Shown one piece after another: positions 22,965 through 35,851 of a DNA stretch of 64,000 nucleotides. This stretch comes from Liquidambar formosana. Taxonomy: Eukaryota; Streptophyta; Magnoliopsida; Saxifragales; Altingiaceae. Positions within the stretch are counted from its first letter, which is position 1. Every line of letters begins with the position of its first letter. Below the pieces are notes generated by a model. That model was given only the letters and a program-made list of their open reading frames with translations, was not told the DNA's origin and searched no databases. The stretch is from NCBI GenBank assembly GCA_039720395.1, contig CM077826.1, positions 14,441,962 to 14,505,961 on the forward strand, given 5' to 3'. The position numbers were made by a program, and so were the translations under genes.

Positions 22965-23270
22965 AGCAAACTAGGGCTACATGCATGTTATAGATGTAAA
23001 ATTATCGAAATATTCCTGTCAATTTATTGCGAAATTGGATCCACGATGTTCATGGTACGTAGGATGTACATATAAAATACTATGAGCCTCCACGTGCATT
23101 GCCTATCAATAAGGAGCATGATCATCCATAACCAACCAATTGAAGAGGCACCTACGTAAGAAAAGTATTTTTAATTTTTGTTTTGTCAACTTAAAAGATG
23201 AGTATCACATGGATCATGTCTTTCTTAACTTTTGACATTCTGTATGGGTGGGTGACTCCATGCTTGATTT
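22965..23270. repeat. Duplicated flank of RLP copy 2 (paralogue at 5930-6220)
   Basis: Same segment as at 5930, starting 'catatagcaaactagggcta'. The phrase 'aggtttatgagagatgatga' just beyond (23283 and again at 23333) is also present at 11929 in RLP copy 1. Confidence 0.8.
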
Positions 23271-23363
23271 ATTTAGTAATAAAGGTTTATGAGAGATGAT
23301 GAAGGAACTTCGTGACTCATTATTAATAATAGAGGCTTATGAGAGATGATGAAAGTGATGCTA

Positions 23364-23591
23364 TTATGATTTAGCTTCGGATTTGGAGATGCGTTTGATG
23401 TGTTGATGGTGGGTCGCTTGAACACAAAGTTGGTGTTTTGGGTTGTGAGCAAAAGTGATGGATGGGGTGGGGTTTGAAGGGTTCTCTGCTTTGGGTCTAA
23501 AAGAAGTGAAGGTGGGGGTGTTTTTGAGTTGATGTAATGGTGGCTGGTTTGGAGAAGATGGCCGGAGTAGCCGGGGGTGGCTGTACGTTTT

Positions 23592-23627
<36 letters not shown>

Positions 23628-23650
23628 CCAGAGTTGCAGCTTCAAGTTCT
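23364..23650. other. Unassigned GC-richer stretch beside an (AG)n tract
   Basis: A 93-codon minus-strand frame spans here and is richer in G+C than its surroundings. Its translation is proline/serine/histidine-rich and starts in the (AG)n microsatellite (23595-23622). I recognise no family. It may be a fragment of the same orphan gene leader seen at 23908. Confidence 0.2.
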
Positions 23651-23907
23651 TGCTTTTTGAGTCAAAATTATCTTTTAGAGATGTTGGAATTTACTTAGGA
23701 AAATGAGTCATTGAAACCTCGGGGTGGGGGATTTAAGGGAAGGGTCAGGGTTGCTCTCGGTTTTGTAGCCCAAGGCCACATTATTGGGGCTCTCCTCAGA
23801 ATAAACCCCACCCCGAAAAACCGAAAACAAAAACAAACTAGTGTTGGGGACTTGATTTCTTGAATGAAATACAGAGATTGTATTTTGTAACTTGGAAGAA
23901 AGTGAAT

Positions 23908-24076
23908 ATGTGCAGGTCAATCTGAATCTTGCATGTATCACAGAAGTTTAATCAAGGTCCACTCGTGTGCAGGTCCATATCAACTCTGAGCTAGATAAAC
24001 TGAGAATTGAACTCAGATATGTTAGGGGAATGTATGCAATGGCTCAAAGTGAGACAATTGATGCTTCTCGGAAGGT
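23908..24076 (+). pseudogene. Orphan 5' gene fragment, copy 2 (frame MAQSETIDASRK)
   Basis: An acceptor-like 'atatgtgcag' precedes 23917. 'ATGGCTCAAAGTGAGACAAT' then encodes MAQSETIDASRK up to a GGAAG|GTAACT donor at 24076. It is paralogous to 8152-8376, where the frame is broken. No following exon was found before the RLP, so this is either a captured 5' fragment or chance. Confidence 0.3.
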
Positions 24077-24854
24077 AACTTTGTTTTCCCTGCCTAGAGG
24101 CTAGTTTTGTCTTTCCCTTGGACCAAAAAGCTTTGTTTTCCCTACTGTGATGATTGCAACTTTATCCAAAAAAGAAGAAAAAGAGTGATAATTGACAGCA
24201 GAAGGTGTTCGAACTTCTTGGCTGATAGCAGTTTGACTCCAATTCTTGTTCACTCTTCTTTCTTTAGAATCCATTTCTCTCTCCAGATTTCCTTAGCACT
24301 GGAAGGGAGCCAATTCAGCATGGACAGAAGCATTTCGACAACATTCTCAAATTATTTTTGAAATTCTTGAAATATCTTTGACTCTTTTAGGAAACGGATG
24401 AAACCAACATATATATATATATCCCCAGTTATTCATCGATATACCGAATATTGTGAATAATTTCATAAAATTAGAATGACAATATACTCCTTCTAAGCAT
24501 GCTAGCTGTATTCACTCCCAATTCATTCATGAATTTTCTTAGGGTTCAATTTCCATTCATTGGCTTTCTCTTGATTATTCAAATATTTTCCTGGTAAACT
24601 TCTAAATTCCAAATTATTTCAATGATGAACAGTCTGCAAGTCCCCAATTTGTCACTATAAAAACAAGTGCAAAGTATATTGCCATAAACATAAAAAGCAA
24701 TTAGTACCAGAAACCAAATGAGGAAGTAAAGGAAGAGAAAAAGTGAGTGAAATCTGTTGCAAATTTAAACTTCTTGTCCACTATTCATGAGTTGATATGA
24801 AGCTAGCTATCACTACACCTGCCAGATTTATATGACCATAGGAAAATACAATAG

Positions 24855-27800
24855 CTAATTATAAAAACAGGCTGATAGCTTGTGGAGAATATTGGAAACA
24901 AAATAATAGCATGAATAGAAACATTCCTCAATGAGATTGAACCACATTTGTCGCCAATAACGGTTGACAAGTAGAAGAGTTGCGACTCCCAATAAGAAAA
25001 TGATGTATGATGCAGCAAAACTTGCAGAGAAAACCACAGGATCGATTTCATACCACTTCACTTCACTTCACTTTCGTCTGAAGATGCTGTCCATGAGTTA
25101 TCAACGCAGGAGCAGTCCTTCTCCAATGGGGGTCCGCAAAGGAATGGATTTCCATCATAGCTGCTATTTTCGAATGTCCCAAATTGTCCTTTCATGTCGA
25201 GAAGTCTACCCGATAAGTTGTTGTGAGCAACCGTGAATACCGCCAAAAAATGTAGATCAATCAACTCTGAGGGGATCTGTCCACTCAAATGGTTGTAAGA
25301 AAGGTCCAAGCTCTCTATTTGGGTTAGGTTTGAGAATGCAGTCGGGATGGATCCTGTCAGTTGATTGTGAGACAAGTTCAATGCAAGAATCCAACTTAGT
25401 TTTCCTAGTTCATGTGGGATTTCTCCTGTTAGCTTGTTGCATGACAAATCCAATCCAGACATGTAACTAAGGATGTCACCCTTGTAGGCACTTGGTCTAT
25501 ATTTTGTAACAAACTCAACTTCATCTTGTTCAGTGTATCCGATATCTATGAAGCGAAAACCAGTATCCCTCTCTAAGAGGCCTGCATATACATAAAATGC
25601 AATCTTAGACCAGTTCATAAAGAGTTGTTGTGCGAAGACATGGTCACTAACCCCATTCTTCCCAAAGGTGAAATTATTGAAGCAGTGAGGTATTGGCCCA
25701 GAAAAAGAGTTCCTGGAAAGATCCATCAAGCCTATCTTCTTCAATTGACACAACTGATGTGGAATCAAGCCACTCAAATGGTTTCCTCTCAATAAAAGAA
25801 CTCTCAAGTTGGGAAGTCCACCAATTAAATCGGGGATGCAGCCAGACAAGAAGTTTTCTCTAATGTCTAGTGTCAACAAATTTGAGGAATTGAGAATAAT
25901 AGCTTTTGGTATTGCTCCTGTGAATTTGTTCTCTTGCAAATGTATGTGCTTTAAATATTGTAGGTTTGAGCAATGTGGGAAAGGTCCCCAAAAAGAGTTA
26001 TGAGAAAGGTCTAAAAAACTAAGTGGAAATAGTTCACAAGGGAATAGGCCTTTGAAAGAATTATTTCTCATGATGAGTGTGGTCAGATTCGTCAGGTTAC
26101 CTTTCAAACTATGAATCTCACCTGACATGTAGTTGTTGCTTATATCCAACACACACAGCTGAGTGCATTTGGAGATCACACTCGATAGAGTTCCCGTAAA
26201 TTGGTTGTTGTCCAAACGCAAATCCTTTAGCTGAGTCAAGTTGAAGTGTTCTGAGAATATATGGCCACGAAAACTATTTTTTGATAATCTCAGGATACTC
26301 AATCTGACACAACCTGAGATCAATTGATTTGGTACTTCTCCAGAGAAATTATTGGAGGATAAATCCAATTGCTCTAAGCGACTCATGTCACAGATTGAGG
26401 CCATGATGCTACCTTCAAAAGTATTTCTGGATAAATTTAGATAGACCATGTGTGGAACCATCTCCCCCATATTCTCTTGGAGGTGCCCATCAAATTGATT
26501 GTCTGAGACATCCACCCAGTAAATATTTATATTAGGAAACTGTGACAGATGCAATTGACCCTTGAAAGAGTTCTTCCTTAGATTTAGAAATCCAAGTTTT
26601 GTATTGTTCTCGAGCAACCAATTAGGGAACCTTCCTTTCAAGTTATTGTGGGATAGATCAACTACTCTTAAATCATACTGATTCAATAGAAACTTTGGAA
26701 TATCCCCAGTGAGTTTGTTCAGCTTACAGTTTGATAGCCAAAGAACCTTCAACTGGAACGTGGGAACCCAACCTGAATGTTCGGTCTCTACCTCGATTTC
26801 GCAATCATCACTTACTAACAAGAATTCCTCAAGCTTGGAATGGTTAGCGAATGAACTAAGTGAGAAAGAACCCTTGAACTTATTATGACTGAGATTAATG
26901 TACTCAAGAGAGGTGAGGCTTGGTAATGCAGTTGACGAGATCTTTCCTGTGAATTGGTTCACAGCGAGGTCTAATAGTTTAAGAGACGTCAAACTTTTTA
27001 GACACCGAGGAAGAATCCCACTGAAGGAGTTGCGGCTAAGATCTAATTCTTGAAGTTTCTTTAATTCACATAAACCTGCAAGAGCAAATGATGTCATAAG
27101 TAATCTACATCCTTATTTTGTCTTGTGCAAGAATGAATAGAACAAAACTTTTCATGACCCAATTTACACGCTTTAGTTTTTTAAAAAGCAAGGATGAGGG
27201 TTGGTGATAGTTATTTAAACTGATGGACATATAATAGCTATGGGAAGCAATGAAAATAACAAAATTAATTCCAACTCAAGACAAAATAATGGGAAACTGA
27301 TATGTCTCTTTCATTGATTTCCACTTTCCAACTATTTTGTTCACCATTCAGCATGATAGATTTGCAACTTAATTCTTACCTTGGCTGGGTAAAGAGCCAT
27401 TGAGGTTATTATGACTCAAAGATAAAGCCTTGAGAGAAGATAATGTGCCCATAAATGGAGGAATACTCCCACTGAGATGATTGCTGCTCAAATCTAGGAT
27501 CTCCAAATTGCTGAAAGTTACCCAATCTATGTAAAGAAAAATAAAGAGAGTTGGTATTAAGAGAATTCATAATAGCAAATGACATTCATAGCAAGTTAAT
27601 CAATTTAGTCACTTTTAAAAAAATTAAGACAAAAAGAAAGAGAATGCATAATAACGACATAATTTAAATTATCTTACTTATATGGGCATTTTTGGGTGTC
27701 CAATAGAAATTGAATTGTTTCATCTTGTTTAACATATAATTTGGTAGGCATCATCACAAATGATTCTAAAATTTGAAACCCAACCCTCATATTTTACAAA

Positions 27801-30800
27801 AGATTTGGTTTGTTATGAATTAGGGTAAATTTGGCATTTTAACAAAATGATTTACTTAATGTAATAAAAATTTAAATGCCATGGACCTTACGAGTTAGGA
27901 AAATAGTTACTAGACCTAATGTTTGAAATGTATGTTGCATAGGACCTATTTGCCAATTTCCCCTTTTTTGTAATGAACTTCACATAAGTTAGTCTTTTGG
28001 TTCTTCAAATTTTAAAAATTCATAACTTTCAATATATATGTCTGTTTTTAACAAATTTTATATTTTTAGAATCTATTCATCAAAATCTTCGAAAAAAGAC
28101 CTATGATGAATAGGAAATTATTATTTTTTTAAATAGTAAAATTTTATTGTTTCTAGAAGCTTTAATATGTCACTAATAGATTCTATAGTGGTTACAACTG
28201 GTTGCAAGTTGTTAGTTGGTTAGATTCCTATAAATAGGACTTGTTTTAGGCTTTTAGCTGTTAGAAGCAATTTTGATGATATTTCTTCTGTAAACAGATT
28301 CTATCCCTAAGATTAGAGCATTTTCTTGGTCTTTCTAGGCTCCCAAACAGCCTATTTCTCTTGTAATTCATTGTTTTCTCTCTTGTGAACCTGATTTGCT
28401 GAATAAAATGTGTGCTGTTGAAATTTGGTCTCATCATAAAATATAAAATTTTACTGTTTTGTGAAATAGGTAAGATTTTACTGTGTTATTTAAAATAAAA
28501 TAAAAATCACTGTTTTAGGAGTTAAAATAGCGAAAATTCACTATTGTTAGGAAGGGGAAGGAGAGAAAGAGAGAGAGAGTAAGAGAAATAATTAAAACTA
28601 GAAAGTAAAATTTTCATTTGTCTACTAGACAAATTCTACTATTGATTGAACAGTGAAATTTTATTGTTCATTAGTCAAGTACGTTAGTTAAATTCCATTA
28701 GTCAATTGCGTTAGAAGTATTCCACCATCCATTAGTCAAGTGCATTTGGGAAGCTTGTATTGCCATGTGCTTGACATATCGAAGCTTGATATATCCATGA
28801 GTTAATGTTCTGCCAAGCTCCAGATCCAAACTCACCCATGACAAACCCAAATGATGGAGGAAGAGGAGTTTATCAAATCTATTATCGTAGACAACACTGT
28901 TGGTTACATCAACGACCACCAAATCGACAACCTTCAAATCATTGATCTGAACTAATTGCTGACAACCTCCAAATCGATGAAGAGCATGGGTTGACCTCCT
29001 CGAAGATTGTGGAGGACACAAGCATTATAGGTGATAGCAAGGTGAGGTTTTTATTTTATATTTATTTTTTAATGTTGCTTGAAGGGTTCTCATTGGGTAT
29101 GAAGCAGTGCTGCAATTCAAAGACCCCTTCTATGACTGTGGGCAGTGTGGGAGTTGGACTTTGCCATGATGGGGCAAACTTGGACACTTAATTATGATGG
29201 GGTAGACTTGAACTTTGCTGATGACAGCAGTGGCTGCTCCGATGATGGAGATCGAACCCCTCTCTATTTTTTCTTTTTTCAGGTAAGGAAATATACAGGT
29301 TTGTTTACCTGTTTTGGGGACTCTTACTTTATAGTCATAGAACTAGGTTCTTCTTTTGATAAGTAGAACAAGTATGGCTTCAGCCACCCCTATCTCTTTC
29401 TCCTAGGTGGTTCATTTTATAAAAGAGTATTTTTGTCAAAAAATGGTCAAAATCACCTAACGGGTTATGAAAATTTTTGTTGGACCTATTTAGCCATAAG
29501 TACTATTACATGAAGTTATAACCAAATTCCCCTATAAAAAAATACTCTTTGTAATCAATAAGGCTAAATTAGGCATTTCAAACAAAATGATTCACTTAAT
29601 TTTATTAAAATTTAAATGCCATGGACCATAGGAGTTACCAAGTTAGGAAAAACTAAAGTTTCTGGATGTAATGTTTGAAATGTTTGTTGCCTAGGAATTA
29701 CTGCCAATTTCCCTAAAAAAAATAACATAAAGGTAAGATTAGTGATGTTGTATATGGAATTCAGGTACATCTCACTTGGTGCCATGGGCTAAGCTAAAAT
29801 TCAAAGCTAAATATCAAAGATTAGTAGATTACAATAGATGACGAAGAGTGTTTTGCATCGCATTATAGAATTTTCACTAATTATTCGTTTGCTCCATTGC
29901 TTGTAGGGAAGATGGAGAAAAGAAATGTAAATGTGGAATCCTACTCAAACCTCATAAATAGTTGTAACATTCCAAAATTTGATTTACATTCCATGGTCTT
30001 TCAGAAAACCAAATAGAGCATTATATTTTCAATTGAGTTTGAGATCTAAAAGAAATTTGCATACACACATACCTTGCGTAGAAAGCATCCCTTCCATTCC
30101 ATTGCGCTTTAGGCATAGAGATTTGAGGGATGAGAAAGCACCCAAAAACCTTAGAATTTCTTTGTTGAAGTAGTTCCAGCTTAAATCCAGGTGCTCTAGC
30201 TTGCTCAACTTAGACAAACTTTTGGAATCTGTGTATTTTAAAGTCGTGGTCAATGCCATAACTATAATACTTAACTTCAAGAACACAACGGAATGCAAAT
30301 ATAAAGAAACAGAACCAACTAAAGTTCCACACACAGGTTTTTCTTCTTCTATAAGGAGCGAGTCCATGTTTGTTTAGTACTTTACTCAGATGACTTCCTT
30401 CTGTCTCTTTTCTTCTTCTTTTTTGTCTCTACCTTTCTTACTTTTTCTTTGCTTGCATTAATAGTATTAGTAAGATCCCTTAGCGAAAAAATAAAAAATA
30501 ATAATAATATAAGTCAATTACAAAATTGGCCTTAGAAGATTTATACTATTTTAAATGATTGTATGAACATTATTTTATAGTGTGATATGGAAGTTAAGAT
30601 GAATCATGTTTATAGAGAAGGAAATAAAGTTGTTGATTTCTTAGTTAATTTAGGTTAGAGAATTAAATTTAATCAAATTTTGGAATTCTAATTTTCCTAG
30701 AGAAATTTTAAGGGGGAATTTTAGATTGATTGGTCTAAGGGAAAATAATTACAGTTAGTAGTCATTGTTAGTTAAGTTAGTAGTCATTTATTAAGAAGTT

Positions 30801-33158
30801 AATAAAAAATAGCACTCAACTGTAATTATTTTCCCATAGCCAGACCAGTCTAAAATTCCTCCAAATTTTAAATATTTTTTGGGAAGATGTTATTAGTAGA
30901 TCTAGTACTCGTTGGTGTTAACCTTTTTCAATTTTCAATTTTTTGTTTGTTTGTTTGTTTTATCAAGAAAGCAATTTTTTTTAATTATAGAAAAAAGTTT
31001 GATACAATAAAGAGTAACACCCTCAATACACCAACACCTGCCAACACAAACCATGCCAACACTCGGGCAAAAACACAAACACCTAAACTACATACACAGA
31101 GAACCCATCCTTGAAAAGCGTGGGGATTGTGTGATGAAGGGTGATAGAACCTCCGATAAATGCTATGGGATAGTCCCAAGTTCCGTCCGTAGTTTATGCA
31201 AGAACGGAATCTGAGTGCTTAGTTGGGCGACTTGCAGGTTCAAAGGAGGTTGCTACACACGGGTTGGCTCTTGTTTATAGATTTTCTGTGATTTAGGTAA
31301 GCACCTCAAATTTCCAAAGTTTTATGAAGTTTGAAGGGAAGGATGTGGTTTTTATTGAAGTTCTTATCCACTTACGCAAAAAGGAAAAAAAAAAAAAAAA
31401 TAGAGCAGAGTTTTAGATTCTACCTCGGGTTGTTAAGGTACCATTGAATCCATTTCCACTTAGATCCAACGTTTCCAAGTTTTCAAGAGTTGCCAATTCT
31501 GTGCAAACACATGCAGGTAAGGAGATGGATATAGCAAAGGATTAATCATACACTTATTGAGAAAGGGATAGAGAGGGATCATAAAGGAAGATACCTTGAG
31601 CTGGAAAGGATCCCTCTAGTCTGTTGTAACCAAGACTCAGCGTCTTAAGGGATGTGAGTGCACTCAAAGATGGCAGGATACTATTATTGAACAAATTATG
31701 ATCAAGATTCAAGGTCTCTAAGTTTCTCAATATTGAAAGCCTTTCAAAACCTGCAAGATAAATATTAGTGGGGAAAAAAGCAAAAAGACCCGGTAATTTT
31801 ATTTTTACTCTTGCTAAGTAAGAGATACTCCAACCAAGGAGAGTTGCACCCACAACCCCTCAAATCCTTTGACCTACTCTTATGGGGAAGACATACTACT
31901 AACCCCACGGCTTGTTTGGAATAAAAATGGCCCCATATTTTGATACTTACAAATTTACAATTTGTATATATATAAATAGATAAATTAATTCAATATCAAA
32001 TAGGAGCTCTTAATAAATTTGTTTTCAGTGGAAAGAAAAAATATTACAAAAATTTTGACAAAAGATTAGGAAATGAAATCCTTCCTACGATATAATGATA
32101 TATCAACAATGTTATAAGTAATATTAAGTGGGTTAGCCATTTTTTTTCTAATGAAAGGGATATGTTTGTAAGACTTTAATTCAAAAACTTAATTAGTAAA
32201 TTTGCAACTTAAAATTCAATAAAAAATTAATTTTAAATATATATATTCTTTTACAAGGGAATTACAGATTGGTTCGGCTATGAGCAAATAATAACAGTTC
32301 AATACAAATGACTACTAACTTCTTGGTAAATAACTACTAACTTAATTATTTGCCTAGCCTGACCAATCGGTAATTCCCCCTTGTTGCTATGCAAAGAGTT
32401 AACTAATGTTATGTATGTTATGCTAAACATCAATAAGGCTTCACTTAAAATTTTCGCCTTCAACTTCAAATTATATATATTAGCTAACTGGCCTAAGGGA
32501 GAAGTTAAGGTTTGAATCTTAGGAACAGTTAAATCACATAATGAATTTCTCACCCATGTTACCAACAAATTGAGACCACCTTAGCAATTCAATTGGTGGT
32601 TCCAGACAATTTTCGTAAATGGCGTCAAAATGTCAATTTTTTCTTAATTAACAATATGGTTATGAAACAAGCTAAGACAGGAAATATCTCAATAAAAATC
32701 CCTCTACACCTAAAGAATTTAAAGCAAACTAGCAGTTCAAAGGAAATTTTAGTAGGAGAGTTGAGATGGATACCTTCATTCTCAATCCAACCACTAAACC
32801 CATTAGAAGATAAGTTGAGACTCAGCAACTCTTTAAAAGGCTGAAACAAGGAGACATTTAGATACCAAATTGTGCCAACTTCTCCATCGGATCCTTGCTT
32901 TGTATTGTTGAAAGAGAGGTCAACGGCATGCCTTGTGGTAACATTGCACGTTACTCGCTCCCAACCGCAGCAATCACTCTCTCTATCGTCAACCCATGAA
33001 GGGAGAAGTCGATCTGTGTCAACACTACGTTCTGATTTGAGAAAGGCCTTGAATTCTAACAGACCCACCCTCTCCTCTTCAAAGCAACCTCTGTGTCCAT
33101 GAATTTGAAGCAGAACTATCAAAACCAATGTCAAGCGCTTAACTAAAGCCCACGCCAT
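24855..33158 (-). CDS. LRR receptor-like protein (RLP copy 2), frame lost before the membrane helix
   Basis: Six exons: 33158-32774, 31750-31595, 31498-31424, 30228-30073, 27526-27380 and 27075-25058 (978 codons to the stop). All junctions are phase 1. A signal peptide ([20 protein letters not shown]) is followed by an LRRNT cap ([25 protein letters not shown]), LRRs, an island domain near residues 845-885 ([20 protein letters not shown]), four last LRRs, and an acidic SSDESE stretch ending in a premature TGA. The next frame still encodes [20 protein letters not shown] (helix) and a tail ending at 24855. As written, the product is a secreted LRR ectodomain. The start was chosen by match to copy 1, and an in-frame ATG 31 codons upstream is less likely. 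No disabling change was seen in the other exons. LRR-RLPs bind extracellular ligands in immunity or development; the ligand is unknown. Confidence 0.85.
25054..25073 (-). repeat. AAGTG x4 slippage site that truncates RLP copy 2
   Basis: On the coding strand, four AAGTG units end the extracellular part, and the frame reads ESEVK then TGA at 25060-25058. Copy 1 has three (one altered) units here and reads ESERKWYEI straight into the helix. Loss or gain of one 5-bp unit switches between membrane-anchored and soluble forms. Confidence 0.9.
27823..27964. mobile_element. Short MITE family M3, copy 1, in RLP copy 2 intron 4
   Basis: Ends GGGTAAATTTGGCA and TGCCAATTTCCCC are imperfect inverted repeats. 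The body (AAATGCCATGGACC, ATGTTTGAAATGTATGTTG) is shared with 29561-29714. A similar pair of ends occurs around 50602-50746. Confidence 0.6.
28152..28436 (+). mobile_element. Possible copia-type solo LTR
   Basis: This stretch starts TGTTTCTAGAAG and ends GGTCTCATCA. It holds TATAAATA (28231-28238) and a 3' region with AATAAAATG, as in a small LTR promoter and polyadenylation region. No convincing 5-bp target duplication is visible, so the limits are uncertain. Confidence 0.35.
28440..29560. other. RLP copy 2 intron 4 remainder, no gene seen
   Basis: This includes a plus-strand frame at 28991-29191 and a minus-strand frame at 28698-29021, neither with recognisable content. A 75-bp LRR exon is expected between the 156-bp exon 4 and the 147-bp exon 5 by analogy with RLP copy 1 exon 7, but none is found here. 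The region may be a transposon pile-up that replaced it. Confidence 0.4.
29561..29714. mobile_element. Short MITE family M3, copy 2
   Basis: It matches the copy at 27823: GGCTAAATTAGGCATTTCAA at the left, AAATGCCATGGACC in the body, TGCCAATTTCCCT at the right. It carries an extra dozen bases mid-element. Confidence 0.6.
30703..30871. mobile_element. Mutator-like MITE, reference copy with 9-bp target duplication
   Basis: The element at 30712-30862 (151 bp) is flanked by AAATTTTAA on both sides (30703-30711 and 30863-30871). The left end GGGGGAATTTTAGATTGATT pairs with the complement of the right end, GGAGGAATTTTAGACTGGTC. The inner arm GGGAAAATAATTACAGTT is perfectly matched. A 9-bp duplication is typical of Mutator-type elements. 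It sits in intron 3 of RLP copy 2. Confidence 0.85.
32255..32385. mobile_element. Mutator-like MITE, diverged copy in RLP copy 2 intron 1
   Basis: The ends ACAAGGGAATTACAGATTGG and CCAATCGGTAATTCCCCCTT are inverted, with the same 'gactactaactt' core as the other copies. Arms are shorter and more worn, and no clear 9-bp duplication remains. Confidence 0.65.
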
Positions 33159-33159
33159 T

Positions 33160-34080
33160 GAGAAATGTATGAGGCACGTAGCTTGGTTCACTGCAGAACC
33201 AGCATTTATACTGGATACATGCTCATCCCAGCGTGACAAGCACGCTAACAATTCAGAGAGGAAAATGCTATTAGCATCAAGTCTTTACACCAATTTACAC
33301 AGCGTATGAGATGAGATCAAATGATTTGTTATATTTTTTTTAATACCCAAAATTTGTAGCAAGAAATTGGTGGTAAAAGTTAGTCCATATGGCAAAGAGT
33401 GAGTCTTCTATGTAATATTATGAGCCAATGAGAACAAATAAAATTAGGATTTTTGGACAAGAAATTAATATTATGATATTTATTCTTAATGACTTGTGAT
33501 ACCAAATCAACTGTAAGATATAGCATTTCATAAAATTAATAATTTACTTATATTATAAGTTCTAATTTACCGTTTGAGGCAAACTGCACTAATGGAGTGG
33601 TCTCTAAAATTCCCGACCTGGAAATTAAATTAGATAACCAACACACAACTCAGTACGTACATCTTACATGAAACAGGTCAATTAAATTATTTAAATACCT
33701 TTTGTCAGAGTTTCTCTCTCTCTCTCAAAAAATACCAGTCTAAGGAGTGAAAGGATCCTCTTTACTCACTATACATGTCAGGATGCATGTTCCCAGTAGT
33801 AATAAATTGAGACTTAAATGTCATCCACTCGCACAAATTATTGCCAAGCCTTCAAAAAACCCAACCACCCCCAACGCCCACCCCCTTCCCCCGGGTGGGG
33901 CCAGAAAAAGGAAAATGACAAAACAAAATTATTGCCAAGTTAGTTTATATTTTGCACAGCCAAGCCCACTAGGATGGTCCTATAAAGAAGCCCAATTAAT
34001 GACTGCGTGCTATTCCGACTTTAACTGTCATTATCAAGAGAAGAAATGAAAATGCCACTTCATCCAAATTTTATTATCTA
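33160..34080. other. Upstream region of RLP copy 2
   Basis: This contains the putative promoter of the minus-strand RLP copy 2. Exon 1 of copy 1 is likewise followed by conserved upstream sequence (17400-17600; 'acctagctggtacatttgctaaaccagc' resembles 'acgtagcttggttcactgcagaaccagc' at 33176). No clear TATA element could be fixed. Confidence 0.35.
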
Positions 34081-34544
34081 TACTCAATCATTTATTTTTT
34101 CTGTCAAAAATGCATAGATGAAAGCAAATAAATGAGCTCAGCCTAGAATAAAAAAATGCTATCACATATGAATAGATGAAAGATTATTTATGAAATAGAT
34201 GATTGAAATAATATAGTCCATAAAAAATTTGCGTGTAACGATGATGTCACCTCATCTTAATTAAGAAATAATAAGAATGGAGGTAAATGGAAATATTGGG
34301 TATGACATTAATGAATAATGAATAATGAATAATGAATATATCAGATTTGACATTTTTAATTATATGTACTTGTTTCCTCTTATTCACTTCTACTATTGAT
34401 GATGTAATATCAACATTACATATGAGTTTTTCTCAATTATTTAAGGCCTTCAAAACCTAGTTCCCAACCCCTCTCTTTAAGAAAAAAGTCTCTATTGGCC
34501 TCCCAAGACTTGCTTTTTATCTTTCATTTATTTTAATTTTATTT

Positions 34545-34785
34545 TAATTTTATAAAAAAAATATAAAAAGTTTTCATGAAAATCGATCACATAGTTCACT
34601 AGAGAATTTATAGGTATGAAAATAGAGAATTTAAATGGCCAAAACATATATTTAAAAGACATATTTTGAAAAAAAAAATTTTCTAAAAATTGTTCAAAAT
34701 GATATTTTCTAGTTGATATCACAATCAATTCTTATAAAAACATTTTACATTTTTTATAAAATCTTAAGAAATTTAAAATAAGTGG
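34545..34785. mobile_element. Hairpin family M2, shortened palindrome
   Basis: The left arm TATAAAAAGTTTTCATGAAA and the right arm TTTTTATAAAATCTTAAGAA with TTGTTCAAAATGATATTTTC correspond to the fuller palindromes at 35345 and 56895. Confidence 0.55.
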
Positions 34786-35344
34786 GACGAAGAGTAAATC
34801 TTATTCGGTTATACCAAGTGGAAAGCAACCGTCACCTATGAAAGTCTAACTCTTCGTGTGCTGATTAGTCTGTGCATGACACGTGCATAATGCGCGAGGG
34901 TTCTACCTTGGCCACTGACCCTCGCATCCCTCTTTATACCAATAGCCACCCAAAATCGAAATTATTGTCAAGCAATCGTACATTATGCACATCTATGCTC
35001 AGAAAGAGGGTCCTACAAACTACAAACTACAAAGAAGCCAAATGGGTATGTTCTAAATTGACTTTTATTATCATTGTGTAGGTCTGTTTTGGAATTTCAA
35101 AAATTAGATCAGATTAGGTTCAACATAACTATTATGCGGTTAGGTTTTTTAGGTTTGTCAGGCTATCTTTATCTGATCTTTAACTGGCCAAACTTTTCAA
35201 ACAATATGAAAACAAAATTGACTAAAGTTATCTTTAGCTTATTAGGTTTTTAAGTTTGTCAAATAACCCTCGCGAAAGGCTTTTAAAACCCAACCTTACC
35301 CCAAGTAAAAAACAAAAGTGGGTGGCAATTGAACATTTGCACAC

Positions 35345-35670
35345 CCCACTTATTTTAACTATTTAAAGTTTTATGAAAAATATAAAAGGTTTTCAAGAAA
35401 ACTGGTTACGTAATTTACTAGAAAGCATCACAACTTAGTATTTTTTTTTTCCCAAAATCTATTGTTTAAGTAAACTTTTTGACTATTTACAATTTCTATT
35501 TCATTTTTACAGAAATGAAAATTAAAAATAGCGAAAAATTCTAGTTAAACAACATATTTTATAAAAACTTTTTTCAGCTAATTTGTTTAAAATGATATCT
35601 TCCAATAGACATTGTGGTCAATTTTCATGAAATTTTTTTATATTTATTTTATAAAACCTTGACAAACTTT
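35345..35670. mobile_element. Hairpin family M2, full palindrome
   Basis: The left arm (AAAGTTTTATGAAAAATATA, AAAGGTTTTCAAGAAAACTG, ACGTAATTTACTAGAAAGCA) is mirrored by the right arm (AAAATGATATCTTCCAATAG, GTGGTCAATTTTCATGAAAT, TTTTATAAAACCTTGACAAA). It is an intramolecular palindrome of about 320 bp. Confidence 0.65.
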
Positions 35671-35817
35671 AAATAAGTACAAGGAGGATGTGGTGTACAA
35701 ATAAAATTGGGGGTTGTAACAGTCGCCTTCAAAACAAAAACAAAAATAAAATTTATTGCCAAGCCATCGGACATTATGCACAGTTACACTGAAGTTTTTC
35801 TACCAGCAGAGAAAGCA

Positions 35818-35851
<34 letters not shown>

